Assembly (NCBI RefSeq): GCF_014066305.1
Contig: NW_023501161.1
Coordinates: forward strand, 1 to 25,570
Reading direction: 5' to 3'
Length of the DNA stretch: 25,570 nt
From: Letharia columbiana
Taxonomy: Eukaryota > Ascomycota > Lecanoromycetes > Lecanorales > Parmeliaceae
The stretch's first letter is position 1. Each line of letters starts with the position of its first letter. The position numbers and the translations under genes were made by a program. This document shows, one piece after another, positions 1-10,155 of the stretch. Under the pieces are notes generated by a model. That model saw only the letters and a program-made list of their open reading frames with translations, had not been told where the DNA came from and did no database searches.

Positions 1-1819
1 CATGCGCCAGCGATATAGGAGTACTTGAGACAGTAATAGCTGGGGCTCCAGGAACTATCGATTGCCCAGCGACTACGATGATTGACGAGGAGTCAGCAGT
101 GTAAGTAGAGCCAGCAAATGTCAGAGCTGGGGCTATGGCCTGTTTAATGGTGTTAGGCTCTGCCGCTGCAAATGTTGGGAGAGAAATCGTTTGTCCGTTG
201 CTGACGAGGGCAGTGGCCGAGGGAGCAAGAGAGTAGACGACTTTTTTTGTTGTTACTGGTGAACCACCAGGGCTAAGCTTGCCTATCTGGGGAATGCTGT
301 AGTATAAGGACGTATCTGGAGTGATGCTAGATCCAGCATATGATATGGCTACTGCTACGACAGGTACGGGTCTGGTATCGCCTGTATCGGAGCCTCCGCT
401 ATCGTTACTGTCTGAAGTTGGTCCAGCGGCAGGTTGCGCTCCGGTGTTTGATTGGCCATTTGTGCTACTATCGGAAGGTCCCACGGCAGGCTGACCTTCA
501 TTGCTGCCGGTTTGATCGGTACCACTGCTGTCATAGGGCGATTCTACCGGTCCTTGAGGTCCCGCTTTGGCTGGCTCATTGACCGGACTATTAGCAGGAC
601 TTGGCGGCGAGGGCTGCTCTTCGACCAGCTTGGGGCTATTCACAATTGGTACCTTCGGTGAAGCTGCAGGGGCGGCAGTCTGAGGAGCCACGTATTGCGC
701 TGTTGAACTTTCTGGCTGAGGCTTCTTGTCCGACGTCGGCTCCACCAATGGCACTGATGGTTGGGCAACAGGCGTACTCGTTTGAGGAGGTGCAATGGGC
801 GCTATGGGGCTGCCCGGACTTGGTGATGAAACACCGTAATTGCCAGCGCTCTTGACAGTAGAGGTGGTGGTGGCGGTCAACGCAGCCACAGGAATCATCA
901 ACGCTGGTGGACCCACGCCCACATCAAGAAAAGCGCAAGATCTGTACTTGTTAAACCCCTCACTCCCCAGTACGGATGCGATAAAATCGGAGTAGGAGAT
1001 ATTGTTGATCGGAATAGGTCCTTCTAAGTGTGTATTGAGATCGTTACCGACAGGATGAGGGTCGCCAAGCTCGTAGTAGGTAGATGAAAGGGTGATCTGC
1101 GAGGTTATAGCGTACTGTAATTGGTTAGGATTCTCCATATATGTTTGCATCACGCATGCGCATTCGCCTTGCGTATCAAAGTATTGCCCCGCGGACTGGA
1201 GACCTTTTGGGCATTGGGGGTCTTGTTGCGTGACGGAGATATATTCAAAGCCTTGGATTCCTATGTAAGGCGTTGGATATGCGGCAGTGAATGAACCGTC
1301 CACAAAAGCATTGGTACCATTGTTGAGGGCGAACCCGTTTGCTTCGTACTCTGGATCAAGTGGTTCGAGGACGCTGAAAGCTGTAGCTTGTGCGTCCGAC
1401 AACGTGCTTATATTTATGGATGAGACGTCTTCGTAGATAGTGGTGGTACGGGTTACAGCGGTGTTGTTGTATTGCGTAATCAGTACGGAAATGGTGTCCA
1501 GCGTCAAGTTCAGCGTTTTGTCCCACCATAAGGCCATTGAGAGAGGTCCAAAACGTGCCACTACCTGACATTGTGAGCAAGTGACGTTTGAGGCTGCCGA
1601 GACTATTGAGGCAGCAGGGGTGATGGTGGTGGGGGATATTAAAAAGGGCAAGGGCGAGTTCATGGACGTAGATAGATTGCTATTCATCACTACCAGGTCA
1701 AATTGTCAGTGTTGGACAAATACTGGTTACTCCGACGCTTACTCACCAGCTGGTGAAAGACCGAGGACTGATGCGAGTCCGACCGATTCTAGAAGTAGAA
1801 TGGCCGGTAGCAGATGCAT
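1..1819 (-). CDS. Secreted Pro/Ser-rich fungal protein, 3' end outside the window; two exons, complement(1..1689, 1747..1819)
   Basis: The minus strand is open for 562 codons from 1687 to the left edge. Exon 1 (1819-1747) adds ATG and a hydrophobic 24-residue signal peptide (MHLLPAILLLESVGLASVLG...), with A at -3. Splicing at 1746/1690 joins it in phase 1 to exon 2. Residues about 25-306 form an extracellular-looking domain with six cysteines (TCSQC, QCPK, GECAC, RSCAF) and many N-glycosylation sequons (NVT, NLT, NNT, NIS, NGT). Residues about 307-466 are a Pro/Ser/Gly/Asp-rich linker with loosely repeated GPSDSSTNG-like units. From about 467 there is a module with repeated GQTISLP / GQSIVPGAPAIT / STPISLA motifs, a pattern I know from uncharacterised secreted or GPI-anchored ascomycete proteins. 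Function is unknown; a cell-wall or surface role is inferred. The C-terminus, where a GPI signal would lie, is outside the window. The frame has no stops or RIP-like damage. Confidence 0.85.
1690..1746 (-). other. 57-bp spliceosomal intron of the secreted protein gene
   Basis: On the minus strand the exon ends ...CCAGCTG and the intron opens with GTGAGT. It has a fungal branch site ACTGAC about 20 bases before its TAG acceptor. Length and all three signals fit Pezizomycotina introns. The intron carries an in-frame TGA, so exon 2 alone would begin at an internal ATG (1687) and lack the signal peptide. Splicing is therefore what makes the product secreted. Confidence 0.85.
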
Positions 1820-2520
1820 GATGCAAGTTGTTCAAAAATCCAAAGAAGTATGTTACCACCAGCGCTCAGACACAAGATACAAAATAGAGAGCAATGGAAA
1901 AGTGCTTCAAAACAAGAGACACTCAACGCCCATGAAATGCGACAGACTGCTCCGACACGTTACAGAAGGAAAGCAGAAAGAAATCCCACAATTTATCATC
2001 TCAATAGTCCAGCCTGTGCAGGATCCGTTTCTATTTAGGATTTTGGCTTGCGGCTGAGTGCCCTGGTGAGGCTAGATGCATGCAGGCACAATCCTTCGCT
2101 CCGATTCGGCTGCTCTCTCATAGGCTAGAAATACTAGGTTTTCCATCGCCCACCAGGGTGGTATTCTACTATGCAAGTTAGCACTGAAAGGATTTCTGTG
2201 CCCACCTACCCGCTCATGTCCTAAACCTCCTGGCACAATGTAAAGACTCCTGTTGGAAAATATTTTGAACTCAGCCGCAGCGCGTGAGGAGATGTTGACT
2301 TTTCTTGTTTCACTTAAAGAGTCGGCTGTGGCTGCGGCGTAGCCTGGACGTTAGGATGCGCCCCTTGGCACATTAGATAGCTAAGAAACAGGCTTTTTTT
2401 TACTTAATACTTTTACAGTCCAGTAAGTACGTGATCACTGATACATCCAACATCACGCTTCGATCCTGAGCGACTCTCACGCCATCGACACCAGTTGCGC
2501 CAGCGTGACGGGCCGTTAAG
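1820..2520. promoter_or_regulatory. Intergenic region upstream of the secreted protein gene
   Basis: About 700 bases of GC-balanced DNA without a convincing coding frame. It must contain the promoter and 5' UTR of the minus-strand gene, and possibly those of the decayed plus-strand gene to the right, in which case it was a bidirectional promoter. I see no clear TATA box. A short imperfect inverted repeat (CAGCCGCAG near 2274, GGCTGCGG near 2330) is present. Its role is unknown. Confidence 0.35.
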
Positions 2521-3684
2521 TTAAGCCCAAGCCGTAGTTCGCAATCCGCAAGAACGATTCATCTTTCATTTGATTTCCTGGGACTTATCTTAGAAGAGTG
2601 ACTACAACATATCGACCTGCATGTTCAGTAATTTTCAGAAAGACAGTCCGCGATACATCAGAAACTTCTCAGTCGTCACTCGAGGCTCAGCTCAATTTTT
2701 CCACTCCACGTGTCATAAGAAACAATGACGCTTACCTAGACGTATATTTCGAGCGCAAGAACTGGCTTACACAATTCCTTGGCCGACCATGGCGATAAAG
2801 AGACAGACGCCATCAACGTCCTCGCGTCTACCAGTACCAAAATGAAAAGTCAGACTTCAACATCTCTCATGCCTTAAGAGATCGTAGAAGCACTCAATAG
2901 CGCTGAGACTCTCGCGTCTCGCTTCAGCACTGGTGTTGGCCTCCAAACCAGATTTCTCGCCAGACTTGCCATTATGACTGGCTACTTGCTCCATCAGGAT
3001 GTCGTTGAATCTAATTTGTTGGAAGTTTTTCGGCCACAGTCAAAGAGTAGAGGGATTGAAATGGCGCCCAATTTTGAAGCCAAATATGCAATGCCGGCGA
3101 ATTATGTGCCCGCGGATTATGATGTCCGGCGGGACTGGGAGCGCCACTCCTTAACAAATCGACTACCATAATTTGAAACCTCTGCAGATTGGATGGATGA
3201 GCCTGTTTTTGCGGGAGACGGGATCATGAGAGATGGGATTAAAGATGGTGTGAAGAGGAATCAAGTGGTACCTAGACTCATTGACGTATTGCGGGTTGGT
3301 GATTGTAGCGAGGTCGAAAACGAGAATGATCTGCTGGGTTTGCCGATTACCGTAAGAACCTGGACTTTGAATGTTGAGAACACAAAACGTACTTTGTCGG
3401 GAGTATTGAGACGTGTATAACTATACCTTGCCTAACCAGGGAGAGGTTATCGTTCACTAAGCCAATTCGGATTTGAGCTCTGGTGGGTGTGAGATACTTG
3501 GAGACCTAGTGTCTCAGAAAAAATTCGCGCTTTGTCAGCTTGCACGCTCGCACTAAACAAAATGCCGACATCGACGTTCCAAGAGGTATCTGGGGCACAA
3601 GGCACACCGTATATCGATGTACCTCTTCCGGTCATATATTCAGGCAGTCAGTATATCTCAAATGTTTCTCGTTGACCCCTTTGT
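2521..3684 (+). pseudogene. Decayed host gene of unknown family, interrupted by C-to-T type stop codons
   Basis: One plus-strand frame (codons starting at 2521, 2524 ...) reads as plausible protein from about 2521 to 3351. It is interrupted by TGA near 2599, TAA near 2629, TAA 2716, TAG 2737, TAA 2875 and TAA 3169. From 2740 to 3351 it has only two stops in about 200 codons, and both are TAA that could come from CAA. Recognisable stretches include EIVEALNSAETLASRFSTG and DVRRDWERHSLTN; I cannot assign a family. A possible intron (GTAAGA at 3352, CTAAC branch, CAG ending 3439) would lead in phase 0 to GEVIVH-stop-ANSDLSSGG. Further downstream two frames look coding up to about 3684, suggesting a frameshift. 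Alternatives are a heavily spliced live gene or chance openness. The product would be broken as the sequence stands. Confidence 0.42.
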
Positions 3685-4630
3685 GCTTCCTCGCCTGCTG
3701 AGCTGCCTGCACGATCGAAGTGTCATTAACCGGACCACCAGTACAGGTCAGTTGGTATTCTATTTGGGACTCTGCTATACCAATAGTGAGTGTGTGCGTG
3801 AGATATAGCAAGAAGGTGTATCGTCTGGCAAATGTATACATTCTCGCTTCCCTCCATGTCTGGTGGGGAATAAATCTGACCCCATTGCTGCAGCCGATAA
3901 TACCGAGATTACGGTGCGAGTCATAAAGCTGGAAGCTGTGGCGTGAATCAAGGGCTTTGACTGAGGTCTTCTGAGAAAGGAACAGTTCCATTCCAGATCG
4001 CCAACCCAATATCTAGATCAATCAGACACCAGAGATGTTTCTGCCCTAAAGAACATCAAATGTTCAGTTCCGAGTAAAACACTGCCACCCTACAGCTCTT
4101 GCACAACAATGGTTCATCACAGCAATGGTTTCTCGGGCTTAACACTGACTTACTTTCCGAGCCCAACATCGTGCTTCCCCAAAGCTTCTAGATACGCGAA
4201 TTGCAACTTTTGGCTGGGCACCGACTCGGATGGCTGCAAATCGAAGCTTGGATCTGATCTTTCCACCGGATGTCAAGCGAGGCAGACTCAAGCCTAGATC
4301 TGGAGTTATCGAAACATTCAACAAAATGGGGTCGCATTGTCGGAATGCAAGCGCTGATTGAAATTCGAAACAGACAAGGAATGGGCCATTACCTGTAAGC
4401 TTGCATGTAGAGGTAGTGCCGTAAGGTCACGCCTGACAGTGCATCTGCGGAGATTTTGTGTGGAGCAAACGTGAAATCTTTATATGCGGTCATTGGAGCG
4501 CAAGAGGCCGCTTTCTACCCACTCTCGCTTCGAGCGTACCTTACTCGTACAGTCAGCATTGCTAGGAAACTAGATTTTCCGCTCCGCTACGTGAGTGCGT
4601 TATCTGTTAGAGAGAGATCAGATTAGAGGG
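3685..4630. other. GC-balanced region with no supported gene
   Basis: Only short overlapping frames occur here on both strands. The longest is a 125-codon minus-strand frame at 3632-4009, which has no recognisable domain and no splice support. The stretch could be the 3' remains of the neighbouring pseudogene plus intergenic DNA. It ends abruptly at the AT-rich block. Confidence 0.4.
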
Positions 4631-5170
4631 TTTCAGACTAGGAGTTTTTAAGCTATATATATACTATCTTAATTATCTTACGCTAAGAATTTTACTTTCG
4701 AGTCTTTAGATCGTAATTTTTAAGATTTTTAATATCTCTTAGAATAATAACGTATCTTAGTCTATTAAGATATATTAATATATATATTAAAACTTTTAAT
4801 TTCTTATAAATAAATAAATAATAATAATTAGAAAAAGATATATATATAAAAATTATAAAGAATTATATAAAGAATAAATTTTATATATAAAATTTTTTAA
4901 TTAAATAAATATATATAAAGTTATTATATATATTCGTAGATTTCGTTATTAGCGTAATTCGATTTTAGTATATTTAAACTAAATTACTAATATAAGTCTT
5001 CGAGTATATCTAAGTATATTAAAAGCTAAATTAGCTATTTAAGCGTACTAAAAGCTAAATTACGCTAAATATTAAATAATATTAACGACGATTTAGAGAC
5101 TTAAAAGTATCTTCTTAGCGTAAGATAGTTAAGATAGTATATATAGAACTTAAAAACTTCTAGTTTAAAA
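4631..5170. mobile_element. 540-bp TIR element (MITE-like) at the edge of the AT-rich block
   Basis: The left end (from 4631, TTTCAGACTAGGAG...) and the reverse complement of the right end (to 5170, TTTTAAACTAGAAG...) match over about 80 bases, including a shared TATATATACTATCTTAA segment and TATCTTACGCTAAGAA. Most differences are C/G on one side against T/A on the other. The interior is AT-rich with no coding capacity. I found no clear target-site duplication, so the superfamily is open. It sits 14 bases left of the next LTR element. Confidence 0.6.
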
Positions 5171-5184
5171 GTTTCTATTATTAT

Positions 5185-5347
5185 TAGAATTAGTATAGAT
5201 ATAATACTAGTATAAGTAAGATAAATCAAAAATAATAAGACTATCGAATTATATATATAGAAAGAAGATATAATATAATAGAGAATATCTTCGTTAAGAC
5301 TCGCTAGTTATAGAGTTAAGTAATATATTAAGAATACGCTCGTAATA
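5185..5347 (-). repeat. 3' LTR of the 5185-8177 element
   Basis: 163 bases, same family as the LTRs at 8014, 12901, 19576 and 21356. The terminal TGTTACG is mutated to TATTACG here. Confidence 0.8.
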
Positions 5348-7018
5348 CTACTCTCTCTCTCTTAAATAGCTATAATCTCTATAGTTAATAGATCGAAGAT
5401 ATAGACTTATTACTTATCTTATATCTTTAAATATTTATAATTTCTATAGACCTTAACTAGAGAAGATTTATTAGAGATTCTAAAGATATAAGTAATATCT
5501 TATCTATATATAAGTAAGAGTCTTTAAATTCTTCTTTAATTTTCTTATTATAGTTTTTTAAAAGAATTACGTATATATTATAATCTAATTACTCGCTAAA
5601 AGTTAATTTAATTACTCGCTTAAAATTAGAAAAATAAGAACTTTTAATATATTATATTAGAGTAAATTAGTATTATTCTTCGACGGCGACGACGATAGTA
5701 ATATCGCGTCTCGAAGATTTCGCTTATATATCGCTAATAGAACTTTATTATAGCGTTAAGATTTCTTAATTTAATAAAGATTTATAAAGAATTAAATAAC
5801 ACCTTTATAATATCGAAATTTCAGAGATCTCTTTACTTCGTTCTTATCTATATTTAATATATTATAAATTTCTTAAATTCTTACTTAAATCTATCTATAT
5901 TAATATTAAAATACGTCTCTTCGTATCGTCGATTATCTATATATTATAGTTAGTCTTATCTTATATACGACGATCTATATACGAGATACTCGCCTTTAAA
6001 TTCGCTATAACTCTATATACTACGTATATAGCGCTCTCTATCTACTAAGAATCTTTATTAGCGATTTTATATTAATTAAGAGAAGATACTAGAATAATAA
6101 TAGGAGACGTAAGACTAAAACTCGTCTAGGATCTCTATTCCACCCTTATTTCCATCTTTACTCACTCTATAAGATTTCGAGGTATTTAGAGTAAGTCGAT
6201 ATTAATTAAATTCGTTATAATTAATTAGATAGATACTTAAATAATTACTTAGCTTAAGACTATTAAATTTATCTATCTTTATAAGTATAAATTTAATATT
6301 ATTTAATAACTAAAAAATAAGAATTTAAGATAAGCTTATCTATAATAGTAATTATTTTCTTATCGATACTTTTAAAATTATCTATATTATAGCGAGACTT
6401 AAAGGGGAAGTTAGTTAATATATATCTATTAGACGACGATATCGCTTATACTCTATAGTCGATAATCTTTTAAATTATTTAAGTAACGTCTATAAGATAT
6501 TCTTATTTATTCTTAAAAGAATCTATCGACATACTTACGATAAAATAAATTAAAAAAATTAGTCGTTTCTTAAATTCTATAGAAATCTTATTAAATATAT
6601 TAAAAATAATTTTAAGAATAATAGTCTAATAAACGATATACGAAAGAAATCGAAACTTCGTTTATATAACTTAATTAATCTATTAATAAGAGATTAAACT
6701 ATATCTAAATTAAAGAAATATATTATAAAAATATAGCTTTAATATTAATAATCTACTAAGAAATTCGTCGAAAAGAAGATTAAAAGATTCGCGAAGTAAT
6801 ATATAAAAGTAAAGGTCGAGACTAATATAAAGAAGAGTTAATACTTTATTATAACTCGTTCTACTTTTAATATAAAGAATTTAAGTCTTACTAAGATAGA
6901 GAATCTTATATTTAAAAACTAGACTTATATATAAAAGTATAATTAATATATCGATCTCGATATAGATATCGAGAAGATATACGAGCTTAGTTACTAGAGC
7001 TATCTATAATTAAGAACG

Positions 7019-7093
7019 TAGTAAGTAAATATAGTCGAAATTAGTATAGAATTAAATCTATTAAGTACGTAAATATAGTCGAAATTAGTATAC
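7019..7093. repeat. Short direct repeat
   Basis: A 31-base unit containing GTAAATATAGTCGAAATTAG occurs twice, about 44 bases apart, within the RIP-mutated interior. Confidence 0.6.
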
Positions 7094-7149
7094 GATCTAA
7101 TAATAGTACGAAATATTATAAAACGTAGTATAGATACTAGTAAATTCTC

Positions 7150-7470
7150 GAACATCGTATTTTTAAACGAATTAAAACTATTTAATATCTTTAGAATAGT
7201 CTTATTTTTTTATATTCGTAAATCGATTTCTTAGTTCTATATTACTTAATAATAATCTTATATTAGACTTATTAAGCGAGCTTCTCTTATTTATAAATAT
7301 CTAAGTATCTTTCGAAACTATAATACGCTATTTATAGATCTTACTATCGTCGTCGATAGTCTCGATTAATATTAGCTATATAATATTCTATAGAGAAACT
7401 TATTTAATATTAATTTAAAGTTTTAGCGCTTATGAATCGACTCGGCTCGAGAGTAACTAACTAATTAGAT
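7150..7470 (+). repeat. Dispersed block X, copy inside the minus-strand LTR element
   Basis: About 320 bases resembling 25230-25570 in the same plus-strand orientation (shared landmarks: ATATCTAAGTATCTTT, CTATAGAGAAACT, TTTTAGCGCTTA). A shorter part resembles 21170-21235, and a roughly 45-base core resembles 24810-24855. In the Gypsy family X lies 3' of the polyprotein in sense direction. Here it is inverted relative to the LTRs. Confidence 0.55.
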
Positions 7471-8013
7471 CGGAGTATTCTATAGATTTTCTTAGAATTA
7501 TAAAAATAAGTATTAAATAACTATTCGATACTAGACTACGTTTTTTAATCTCTATATAGTAACTCGAGAAATATAATAGATCTCTATATTAAGAGTATAA
7601 TATCTAAAATAGTATTATTTTTTTACGAGGGTCTATAACGCTCGTTTCTTAATTAATTAGATCGTCGTAAATATAATAAGTACTTTAAATAGTATTCTTT
7701 TAAGTAGTAGAAAGTTCGTCGAGAGTTCGTTATTCGATAATAGACTTTTTGCGAGGAATAGAGCGGAGAAGAATATCTTTATGAGAACGTAGTAAGACGA
7801 GTTCTTATTCGTTCGAGGTGCGGTGAAAAAATATAAGTACTATAAAGTGTATTCTTTAAATTAATATAGATTAATTATTTATAGAGACTTCTATATAATA
7901 GAAATATCTAGCGTTTTCTTTATTAGACTCGATCGCTTACTTCGAGTAAAAAGTAAAAAATATCTATTAGTTCTCTTCGTCGAGGAGTATATAAAGGAGT
8001 CTTATTATAATAT

Positions 8014-8177
8014 TAGAACTAGTATAAATATAATACTAGTATAAGTAAGATAGAACGAGAATAATAAGACTATCGAATTATATATATAGAAAGAAGATAT
8101 AATATAATAGAGAATATCTTCTATTAAGACTCGCTAGCTATAGAGCTAAGAAGTATATTAAGAATACGCTCGTAACA
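8014..8177 (-). repeat. 5' LTR of the 5185-8177 element
   Basis: 164 bases. It keeps the original TGTTACGAGCG start on the minus strand. About 45 bases of the following leader match the leader behind the LTR at 19576-19740, so the two elements share LTR and leader before diverging. Confidence 0.8.
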
Positions 8178-8182
8178 ATTAT

Positions 8183-8496
8183 AGTCTCAGTAATTCAGAC
8201 TTACGGCTAGTCGAGATATCTATAATTAGCTCTATACTCGTATCTTACTTTAGAGATTAATTATATCATAAGCTTTTACGATATACTTCTCTTTTAGAGT
8301 TTAAATATAAAACTCTAAAATCGCTATATAAATCGATAATTTATATAAACTTATTATAATAATTACTCGTTATCTAAAAGTTATAATATTTTTCTATTTT
8401 TTTAATTATTATTATATAATCTTTTAATATTAATTAAGAGAGTAATAAATTTTTTAAGGTTTTTAAATAAGTATATAAACTTTTTATTATAATTAA
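8183..8496. other. AT-rich RIP-mutated DNA, unassigned
   Basis: No coding motif, LTR or TIR recognised. A short less-mutated patch lies at about 8180-8280. Confidence 0.4.
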
Positions 8497-9135
8497 ACGA
8501 GTAAAGGCCTATAAATTAAATTCATAATCATTTTTTTTAATCGAGGCTATCGAGTAAATTTTGATAAGCGATCTTTGATAAGCGATCTTTAATAAGCGAT
8601 ATCTGAATTCCTCGCTTTTAAATATCTATAAGACTAAATTTAGAAATTCTTTTTTTATCTAAAAGCTCATATTACGTTCTATAATTTAAATAAAAATTCT
8701 AAAATTTTAATAGAAAATAAAAAAGTTATTCTAAAATTAAATAATATGCACTTATTTTTTAATTAGAGCTATCGAGCGAACTTTAATAAGCGACTTTAAT
8801 AAGCGACTTTAATAAGCGACTTTAATAAGCGATATTTAAATTCCTTACGCTTTAATAATTATAAGACCGAATTTCGAAATTTTTTCATTATTGAAAAGCG
8901 TATATTTCGAGCTATAATTTAAAAAAAAATCTTAAAATTTTAATAGAAAATAGTAAAGTTATTAAAAGATTAAAAGTAGAAGAAGAGATTTTTAATAATT
9001 ACGAATATTAATTTATTTACTCGCGGTATTTAAATAAAAAGCGTAGATCTAATAAATTAATAATTAACTATATATATAAATTCAAGATTTTTAAGCTTAG
9101 CTCTATCTTATTCTTTTATATATATTAATAGCTTA
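8497..9135 (+). repeat. Two tandem copies of the palindrome arm
   Basis: A first, shorter copy (about 8497-8750) begins ACGAGTAAAGGCCTATAAAT. A second (about 8752-9135) begins at the shared GCTATCGAG segment and runs to the GCTCTATCTTATTCTTTTA landmark. Both correspond, in the same order, to the left arm of the palindrome at 9358. They contain short AATAAGCGA repeats. The copies differ mainly by transitions. Confidence 0.6.
8781..8832 (+). repeat. 13-bp minisatellite, four units
   Basis: CTTTAATAAGCGA is repeated four times head to tail without interruption. Degenerate units of the same motif occur at the equivalent position in the other arms (near 8555-8600, 9425-9460 and, inverted, 10030-10075). 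Confidence 0.85.
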
Positions 9136-9357
9136 TTATTATTATATAAACTTATTTAAATATATATTCTTTATTAATAATTATAGTATCTATCTTTAAT
9201 TAATTATTTTTTAATAATTAAATTTTAGATAATAGCGTATTATATTTAATATTATTAAAAGATTATATAATAAGTCGAGTATAATAATTAAATTATAAGT
9301 TTAATTATATTAATATCTAATAAAAATTAAATATTAAACTATTTCTTTTATATATAT

Positions 9358-10155
9358 ACGAGTAAAGGCCTATAAATTAAATTTATACTTTTTTTTAATT
9401 AGGGCTATCGAGTAAATAGATGAGCGATCTTTAATAAGCGAACTTTTATAAGCGATATTTAAATTCCTTCTCCTTTAATAATTATAAAATTAAATTTAAA
9501 AATTCTTTTTTTATCTAAAAGCCTATATTTTATTTTATAATTTAAAAAAAATCTTAAAAAGTTAATAGAAAATAAAAAAGTTATTCTATATATTAATAAC
9601 GTATATCTATTTTTTTAATAATTACGAACGCTAATTTATTTACTCGCGATATCTAATTAAAAAGAATAGATTTAACGAATTAATAATTAGCTATATATAT
9701 AAATTTAAGATTTTCTAATTTAGCTCTATCTTATTCTATTATTAATATATATAAAAGAATAAGATAGAGCTAAGCTAGAAAATCTTAAATTTATATATAT
9801 AGTTAATTATAAATTTAAAATTACTATAATCTTTAATTAGATCGACTAAGTTATCGCGAATAAATAAATTAGCGTTCGTAACTATTAAAACTCTTATTCT
9901 ACTTTTAATCCTTTAATAACTTTATTATCTTCTATTAGAATTTAATTTTTTTTTTTTAATTATAGTTCGCAGTATACGCTTTTCGAAAATGAAAAATTTT
10001 TAAAAATCGATCTTATAGTTCTTTAAGGGTAAGGATTTCAAATATCGCTTATCAAAGATCGCTTACTAAATTTACTTATTAGATTTACTCGACCGAGTCG
10101 AATAGCTCTAATTGAAAAAAATAATTATGAATTTAATTTATAGGCCTTTACTCGT
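9358..10155. mobile_element. 800-bp imperfect palindrome (foldback-type element)
   Basis: The left end ACGAGTAAAGGCCTATAAAT (9358) reappears as its complement at 10136-10155. Further matching landmarks run inward: the AATAAGCGA repeats, ACTCGCG/CGCGA near 9643 and 9858, and GCTCTATCTTATTCT at 9723 against AGAATAAGATAGAGC at 9756. The centre is near 9747. Arms of about 400 bases could form one long hairpin. No coding capacity. It could be a foldback transposon or two convergent copies of one short repeat. Confidence 0.65.

Larger units (their letters stand above)
5185..8177 (-). mobile_element. Non-autonomous or decayed LTR retrotransposon, minus orientation, TSD ATTAT
   Basis: It is bounded by two same-orientation LTRs (5185-5347 and 8014-8177). 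A perfect 5-bp duplication ATTAT lies just outside (5180-5184 and 8178-8182). Read on the minus strand the upstream LTR starts TGTTACGAGCG and the downstream one ends CTAATA, i.e. TG...CA with a RIP-type change. A purine tract (AGAGAGAGAGAG-TAG on the minus strand) directly precedes the 3' LTR. The 2.67-kb interior is heavily RIP-mutated. I recognise no gag, RT or integrase motif in it, unlike the large Gypsy element carrying the same LTR. It may be a LARD-type derivative or too decayed to read. Confidence 0.75.

Noticed and set aside
1356..1580. 74-codon minus-strand open frame
   Set aside because: It is a different frame of exon 2 of the secreted protein gene, whose own frame is open for 562 codons.
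1581..2057. 158-codon plus-strand open frame
   Set aside because: It overlaps exon 1, the intron and part of exon 2 of the minus-strand gene, and its protein has no recognisable character.
2598..2798. 66-codon plus-strand frame as a separate gene
   Set aside because: It lies in another frame than the longer coding-looking frame of the decayed gene. I could not decide whether part of it belongs to that gene after a frameshift.
3632..4009. 125-codon minus-strand open frame
   Set aside because: No domain, no start context and no splice support; it overlaps the coding-looking tail of the plus-strand pseudogene.
7741..8013. Primer binding site behind the Gypsy-family LTR
   Set aside because: The leader (TTATAATAAGAC...) does not begin with TGG even allowing for RIP, so I could not name a tRNA or exclude another priming mode.
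8781..8832. CRISPR-like array
   Set aside because: The units are head to tail without spacers and the organism is a fungus.
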